DNA of 64,000 nt from UBA1756 sp045132235 (GTDB lineage Bacteria > Bacteroidota > Bacteroidia > Bacteroidales > WCHB1-69): NCBI GenBank assembly GCA_045132235.1, contig JBGURX010000051.1, positions 1-64,000 of the forward strand. Reading direction: 5' to 3'. Positions within the stretch are counted from its first letter, which is position 1. Every line of letters starts with the position of its first letter. A program made the position numbers and the translations under genes. Below, one piece after another: positions 59,580-64,000 of the stretch. The notes beneath the pieces were generated by a model that was not told the origin of the DNA, ran no database searches, and saw only the letters and a program-made list of their open reading frames with translations.

Positions 59580-61931
59580 ATGAAACACCTCAATAGAGCC
59601 TTTTGTATCCTCATTTTCAGTGGTTTAGCACTTATTTTCAATGGATATGCCCAGCACTTGTCCGGCACTCTTCCTGCCAGCTATCAGAGTGCACTGATGT
59701 TTTCCCCTATCGGGGAGACGATGGTGGCGCCTGCTGATGCAGAGTTTGTGTCGCAGGCCGTGAACAATCCCGACAAAAGCGGCATGTACGTCATTGCGCA
59801 GCTGAAAGACGTTGACATAAGCCCATTGAATTCAGGAACTTGGGAGGAATTGGAAGACGGGACCATGATTTGGAGAGTCCGCATCAGCAGTCCCGGCGCC
59901 AAGGCATTGTCCTTGCACTTTGACCGTTTCAACCTGCCCGTTGGCGGACGTTTCTACGTATATGATGAAAACCGCACACAGCTTTTGGGAGGTTTTTCGG
60001 AGCTGGACAACACGGATGACAAGGGATATTCCATAGGACTGATTGTTGGGGAGACAATAATTGCCGAATATGTGGCTCCTGCGTTGCTCACGCCTGGCGA
60101 GAAAAAGGCCATCTTAAACACAGAAGTAATGGTACCCGACATTCATATCTCACAGATTTCCTATATTTTCCGCGGAGTTTCCGACCTGCAACACGCCAAG
60201 GACATTGGTGACAGCGAAAGCTGCGAAGTAAATGTTGCCTGTCCGGAAGGAAACGACTGGCAGATGCAGAAACGGTCTGTGGTGCGCATCTATGTAGTGG
60301 AGGGCAACTCCGGCGGATGGTGCACCGGCACGCTCATCAACAATTTGGCCAACGACGGCACCCCGTACATCCTCACCGCCAACCACTGCGGTCCCAATGC
60401 CACTGCGGCGAACTTCAACCAGTGGCGGTTTTATTTCAACTTGGAGTACACCACCTGCACGGGCACTACCGTACAGTCGCAAACCCAGTATCGTACGGGA
60501 TGCTCAAAGGTTGCCTACGGTTCCATCAACGGAGGTTCCGACTTCTTCCTTTTGCAGTTGAACCAGGCTCCCGACAACTCATGGAACCCGATTTACGCGG
60601 GCTGGCGGCGTGACAACACAGCGGCCACCACCGCCACGGGCATCCACCACCCGGCAGGCGATGTGAAGAAGATTTCCTCTTCCACCACTGTTTCATCAGG
60701 CTCTTACACAGGCTGTGCCTCCAACGCCCACTGGCGCATCACCGACTGGCGTCAAACCACTACCAACCAAGGTGTTACAGAAGGAGGTTCCTCCGGCTCA
60801 GCACTTTTTGACCAGAACGGCTATCTTGTGGGCACGCTGACGGGCGGTGCGGCCACATGCAGCAATCCCCACAACGACTACTATGGCAAACTGTACTACC
60901 ACTGGGACCAGAACGGCAGCTCCAGCGACCAGCAGCTGAAACCGTGGCTCGACCCCAACAACACGGGGAACAACACCTGTCCCATGTACGACCCCAACAA
61001 TCCTGACAACCCGATTGACCCGGATGATCCAGATGATCCGGACAATCCCGATAATCCTGATGACCCCGATGACCCGAGCACTCCGTCTGTACCCAGCGAC
61101 TGCCACAAACTGCACTACCCGCTCAACGGCACTCTTACCCTCTATCGCACGCCTGACAACGGTTATCTGACAGGCACCAACACATACGGCGACATTGCCA
61201 AGGCCGACTACTTCCAGAAAGACAGCACAGTGGAGTACCTCGTCAATTTGGTCATGAATGTAGGTGTGGCCAACGGCAACGGCAACGTAACCTTCTGCAT
61301 CTGGGCAGACAACAATGGTCGTCCGGGAGCTCTGATAGCCAGCAAAACCGTATCCATCAGCACGATATCCTCACACTGCTACACCGAAAACGACTCGCAG
61401 ATGCCTACCGCCTACCCGCAGTTCAAACGCCGCTATAACTGCCAATTCTCTCCCACCGTCGCCATTAGCGGCAACTTTTTCGCCGGCTACATGCTTCCCT
61501 CCACCGGACAATTTGCCTTGGTGACCAACAGCGAAAACCAAGCTGCCAACACAGGATGGGAATTGAGAAGCGACTCCTCATGGGTGGAATACTCTGATCC
61601 TTCTTCATGGGGCATTGCCCTCACCCACGCCCTCTTCCCGCAGCTGTGCGACAATCCCGAAGCCACGGAAATTGAAGAGTGGGACAATGAAAACGGCAGT
61701 GTCATCTTCCCGAACCCGACCACCGGCATGGTAACGGTTCAACTGTCAGACAGCGACGTGCCGGCAGTTGTCCGTGTATTCGACATGAACGGCAAGCTGC
61801 TGCCCATCGCCCCTGTACGCAACGGCAACACTTGCACCCTCGACCTCTCCTCACTGAGCAGCGGACTTTACATCATTTCATTACAAGCTAACAATCAAAT
61901 CATTACAAAGAAAATATCACTCATAAAATAA
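59580..61931 (+). CDS. T9SS-targeted trypsin-like serine protease with D/P-rich linker
   Basis: 783 residues with a signal peptide ending NGYAQ. An N-terminal propeptide-like beta domain (about 45-190; WRVRISSPGAKALSLHFDRFNLP) precedes a lysyl-endopeptidase-like domain: WCTGTLINN, TANHCG (His269), GGSDFFLLQL (Asp321), IHHPAGDVKKIS, EGGSSGSALFDQNG (Ser405). An Asp/Pro-rich linker (about 471-499) leads to a second beta domain and a type-A T9SS tail (VIFPNPTTGMVTV, GLYIISLQAN, TKKISLI). It should be secreted or surface-bound. Lys specificity is a guess from the nearest described relatives. Twenty bases separate it from a paralogous protease gene. Confidence 0.87.
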   Translation: MKHLNRAFCILIFSGLALIFNGYAQHLSGTLPASYQSALMFSPIGETMVAPADAEFVSQAVNNPDKSGMYVIAQLKDVDISPLNSGTWEELEDGTMIWRVRISSPGAKALSLHFDRFNLPVGGRFYVYDENRTQLLGGFSELDNTDDKGYSIGLIVGETIIAEYVAPALLTPGEKKAILNTEVMVPDIHISQISYIFRGVSDLQHAKDIGDSESCEVNVACPEGNDWQMQKRSVVRIYVVEGNSGGWCTGTLINNLANDGTPYILTANHCGPNATAANFNQWRFYFNLEYTTCTGTTVQSQTQYRTGCSKVAYGSINGGSDFFLLQLNQAPDNSWNPIYAGWRRDNTAATTATGIHHPAGDVKKISSSTTVSSGSYTGCASNAHWRITDWRQTTTNQGVTEGGSSGSALFDQNGYLVGTLTGGAATCSNPHNDYYGKLYYHWDQNGSSSDQQLKPWLDPNNTGNNTCPMYDPNNPDNPIDPDDPDDPDNPDNPDDPDDPSTPSVPSDCHKLHYPLNGTLTLYRTPDNGYLTGTNTYGDIAKADYFQKDSTVEYLVNLVMNVGVANGNGNVTFCIWADNNGRPGALIASKTVSISTISSHCYTENDSQMPTAYPQFKRRYNCQFSPTVAISGNFFAGYMLPSTGQFALVTNSENQAANTGWELRSDSSWVEYSDPSSWGIALTHALFPQLCDNPEATEIEEWDNENGSVIFPNPTTGMVTVQLSDSDVPAVVRVFDMNGKLLPIAPVRNGNTCTLDLSSLSSGLYIISLQANNQIITKKISLIK
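60990..61076 (+). repeat. In-frame Asp-x-Pro minisatellite in the protease linker
   Basis: The 87 bases encode about ten D-[NDI]-P triplets, with imperfect 9-base units such as GATGATCCA / GATGATCCG / GACAATCCC / GATAATCCT. It is a flexible acidic linker that could vary in length by slippage. Confidence 0.75.
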
Positions 61932-61950
61932 ATCACTAAAATTATTCAAT

Positions 61951-63585
61951 ATGAAGAAATTCTTACCCTTTTGCATGGCAGCCCTGCTGTGCCTGTTTGG
62001 CGTGAAAGCCATGGCTCAGATGAGTTACGGCGGAGAACCCCATTCTTTCAAAGTCACTCTTTCCTCCGCCATCCCCACCATTGAAGTTGAGGCATTGGAC
62101 GTGGAGGCTCTTTTAGCTGAAGACGCATCCATCGAAGGCAAAAACCACGCTCTTCGTATCGGTGTTACCAAGGATGTGATGTACACCAACACCAACTCCG
62201 GCCGAGTTGACATTCTGCCCGACGGTTCGAAAATCTGGCGTCTGAAATTCCACATGGAAGGAGCCACTTTTACCTCCATGAATTTCTCCACCTTCAACAT
62301 TCCCAACGGTGCTGAGCTGTTCTTGTACACCCCTGATGAGGAATACGTTATCGGAAAGTTCACCAACCAGAACCTGATGGAAGACGGCACTTTCTATCCG
62401 CAAGAACTCCCTGGTGATGAAGTAATTGTTGAGTATTACGAACCTGCCGGCGTGGCTTTCAACGGACAGTTGACCATCAACCAGATTTCGCAAGGCTACT
62501 ACGATTTCTTCCATATTTATGAAAAAGACGTGGAAGGCGGTCTCGGCAATGCTGAAGGCACCTGCCACCCCAACGCCATCTGCTACGATGCCCAGTGGCA
62601 CGACCAGATCCAGTCGGTGGTATGTTACACCATGACCTCCGGCGGCTACGTTTACATGTGCTCCGGTGCCATGGTGAACAACACCGCCCGCGACGGCAAG
62701 AAATACCTTCTTTCCGCCAACCACTGCTACGAAGCCGGCACATGGAAATTCTATTTCTGCTATCAAGCCACTACCTGCACCGGCACCAACGGCACCATTC
62801 TGAAAACTGCCACTGGATATACCCTCAAGGCCAAAGACAATGGCGACAGCAGCTCCGACTTCATGCTGGTGGAAATCACCGGAACCATCAACCCCTCTTA
62901 TAATGTCTTCCTCGCGGGTTGGACCAATGTAGCCACCGCTCCCACCAACCCGACCAACTGCGGTGCCATCCATCATCCTGGCGGCGACATCAAGAAATTC
63001 AGTGTCCCGCAGAACATTGCCAACGGAGCGCTCTCTGGATATGGCAAATTCTGGCTCGCCAACTGGGCTACCGCCACGGGTGCCACCGAGCAGGGTTCCT
63101 CCGGTTCCCCGCTGTTCAACAAAGACAAACTCATTGTTGGCCAGTTGTATGCCGGTTCCAGCAGCTGCACCAACCCCACTGGTTGGGACTTGTACGGCAA
63201 ACTCTCCAACTCATGGACCAACAGCAACAACAGCAGCAGCGCTAAAAAATTGCAACCTTGGTTGGATCCCAACAACACCGGTGCTACCTCGCTGCAGGGC
63301 GAATACCTCAACACTGTGGGGCTGACCAATTTCACACAGGTGGTGGATGCCCTGAATGTGTATCCCAACCCGAACAATGGCCAGATGACCGTCAGCGGCA
63401 ACTTCAGCGAAGGCAACGGTACCTGTATGGTATACGACATGATGGGCAACCTCGTGCTGAGCCGCGACATCACCCTCGCTCCCGAGTTCACCCTCAACCT
63501 GAACGCGCTGGCTCCGGGCATGTACATGATGGAAATCAACGACAACACTCACATTTCGCACGCTAAAATCATCATTTCCAAATAA
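61951..63585 (+). CDS. T9SS-targeted trypsin-like serine protease, shorter paralogue
   Basis: 544 residues; signal peptide ends KAMAQ. Propeptide-like domain (about 40-185; WRLKFHMEGATFTSMNFSTFNIP, matching its neighbour), then the protease: CSGAMVNNT, SANHCY (His258), SSSDFMLVEI (Asp303), IHHPGGDIKKFS, TEQGSSGSPLF (Ser384). The LQPWLDPNNTG ending of the protease domain matches LKPWLDPNNTG in the neighbour. A T9SS type-A tail follows directly (LNVYPNPNNGQMTV, GMYMMEIND, AKIIIS), without the linker and extra domain. The stop overlaps the WbqC start (TAATG). Confidence 0.87.
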   Translation: MKKFLPFCMAALLCLFGVKAMAQMSYGGEPHSFKVTLSSAIPTIEVEALDVEALLAEDASIEGKNHALRIGVTKDVMYTNTNSGRVDILPDGSKIWRLKFHMEGATFTSMNFSTFNIPNGAELFLYTPDEEYVIGKFTNQNLMEDGTFYPQELPGDEVIVEYYEPAGVAFNGQLTINQISQGYYDFFHIYEKDVEGGLGNAEGTCHPNAICYDAQWHDQIQSVVCYTMTSGGYVYMCSGAMVNNTARDGKKYLLSANHCYEAGTWKFYFCYQATTCTGTNGTILKTATGYTLKAKDNGDSSSDFMLVEITGTINPSYNVFLAGWTNVATAPTNPTNCGAIHHPGGDIKKFSVPQNIANGALSGYGKFWLANWATATGATEQGSSGSPLFNKDKLIVGQLYAGSSSCTNPTGWDLYGKLSNSWTNSNNSSSAKKLQPWLDPNNTGATSLQGEYLNTVGLTNFTQVVDALNVYPNPNNGQMTVSGNFSEGNGTCMVYDMMGNLVLSRDITLAPEFTLNLNALAPGMYMMEINDNTHISHAKIIISK

Positions 63586-64000
63586 TGAACATGGAGAAAA
63601 TCGTCCTTTCGACGGCCTATCTCCCCACGATCGAATACTTCGCTTTTATTGCTAAAAGCGAAGTATTTTTTCTTGAGGGGTGTGAGACTTTCCAGAAGCA
63701 AAGCTACCGGAACAGGGCATATATCCTGACGGCGGGCGGCGTGCAGTCGCTCATCCTGCCCACACGGCACGACACCCAGCGGTGCTGCATCCGCGACGTG
63801 CGTATCGACTACAAGGACAAGTGGCAGCTGAAGCACTGGCGGGCCATCGAAACCGCCTACAGCGGCACACCCTATTTCCTGTATTACAAGGATTTCCTTT
63901 ATCCTTTTTTTGAAAAGAAATACGACTTTCTTTTTGACTACAACACCGAGCTGACCCTCACCTTGCTCAAACTCCTGAAAATAAAAAAAGTCCCCGCAAT
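63585..64000 (+). CDS. WbqC-family protein, 3-prime truncated by window edge
   Basis: The frame opens at the ATG sharing a base with the preceding stop (MNMEK; a second ATG is at 63591) and stays open to the window end, about 138 residues. WbqC-like features: VLSTAYLPTIEYFAFIAKSE, FQKQSYRNRAYILTAGG, DYKDKWQLKHWRAIETAY, GTPYFLYYKDFLYPFF. The family occurs in O-antigen and other biosynthetic loci and has no established reaction. A perfect 15-bp inverted repeat followed by T residues lies inside codons 17-29. Confidence 0.82.
   Translation, partial: MNMEKIVLSTAYLPTIEYFAFIAKSEVFFLEGCETFQKQSYRNRAYILTAGGVQSLILPTRHDTQRCCIRDVRIDYKDKWQLKHWRAIETAYSGTPYFLYYKDFLYPFFEKKYDFLFDYNTELTLTLLKLLKIKKVPA
63634..63671 (+). 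terminator. Terminator-like hairpin inside the WbqC coding sequence
   Basis: AATACTTCGCTTTTA (63634-63648), loop TTGC, and its exact complement (63653-63667), followed by a T tract to 63671. It has the form of a rho-independent terminator, 49 bases after the protease stop but within the next gene. Confidence 0.65.

Noticed and set aside
1..64000. tRNA, rRNA, insertion sequence, prophage or toxin-antitoxin genes
   Set aside because: None recognised by eye on either strand; no transposase motifs, terminal repeats or cloverleaf-like segments found.

Overview
The window looks like a chromosomal stretch from an uncultured member of the Bacteroidetes, most likely order Bacteroidales, with moderately GC-rich coding DNA. 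The reasons are internal. Several secreted proteins end in the type IX secretion (T9SS) type-A sorting domain (a 'YPNP' start, a G-[LIMF]-Y strand and a basic tail). Many genes carry the Bacteroidetes -7 element TAnnTTTG just upstream. There are gld-family lipoprotein genes, a FISUMP lipoprotein, DUF3098 behind FtsX, and the gene order rsfS-ftsH-LUD-cdsA. I see no rRNA, tRNA, CRISPR array, insertion sequence or phage gene. This is a core chromosome segment with embedded surface-protein genes.

Layout, left end: a truncated PLP aminotransferase, an L,D-transpeptidase lipoprotein and a GT2 glycosyltransferase run rightwards (2-3550). A leftward block follows (3560-13126): a DUF3298 protein, a SpoU-type rRNA methyltransferase, a beta-barrel protein, a sugar nucleotidyltransferase, a FISUMP lipoprotein, a WlbB-like acetyltransferase, NadB, UvrB and a T9SS-targeted endonuclease/exonuclease/phosphatase-fold protein. 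From a divergent promoter region at 13149-13256, FtsX, DUF3098, UppP, NIF3 and a coiled-coil zinc-ribbon protein run rightwards to a clear terminator (17153-17190). An envelope-glycan block (17249-22733) follows: a GT-C-like membrane protein, a lipoprotein, a polyprenyl-phosphate sugar transferase and a GT2.

Middle: a leftward operon nrnA - gldI-like FKBP - gldD - gldB - ssb (22766-26601) supplies lipoproteins that T9SS/gliding needs in other Bacteroidetes. To its right a BamA/TamA-like barrel and a DUF819 permease run rightwards, then a lipoprotein, a 1302-residue papain-like T9SS protein and an MBOAT acyltransferase. The latter end at a 170-bp zone with three perfect palindromes (35465-35634). 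The leftward block 35635-44055 holds two small lipoproteins, agmatinase, an MscS channel, LysS, two tandem small T9SS cargo proteins, a SAM-hydrolase-family protein and a class-C serine hydrolase.

Right end: one leftward gene (44202-54953) encodes a 3583-residue repeat protein with SprB-like and HYR-like repeats and a T9SS tail. It is the most unusual object in the window. Next come cdsA, LUD, ftsH and rsfS (leftward), then two tandem T9SS trypsin-like proteases and the start of a WbqC-family gene (rightward), which contains a perfect terminator-like hairpin inside its coding sequence.

Taken together the window combines housekeeping (NAD, DNA repair, translation, phospholipid, peptidoglycan carrier recycling) with envelope building and T9SS export. 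Seven genes carry the sorting tail, but none of the core T9SS machinery (GldKLMN, SprA, PorV) lies in this window.
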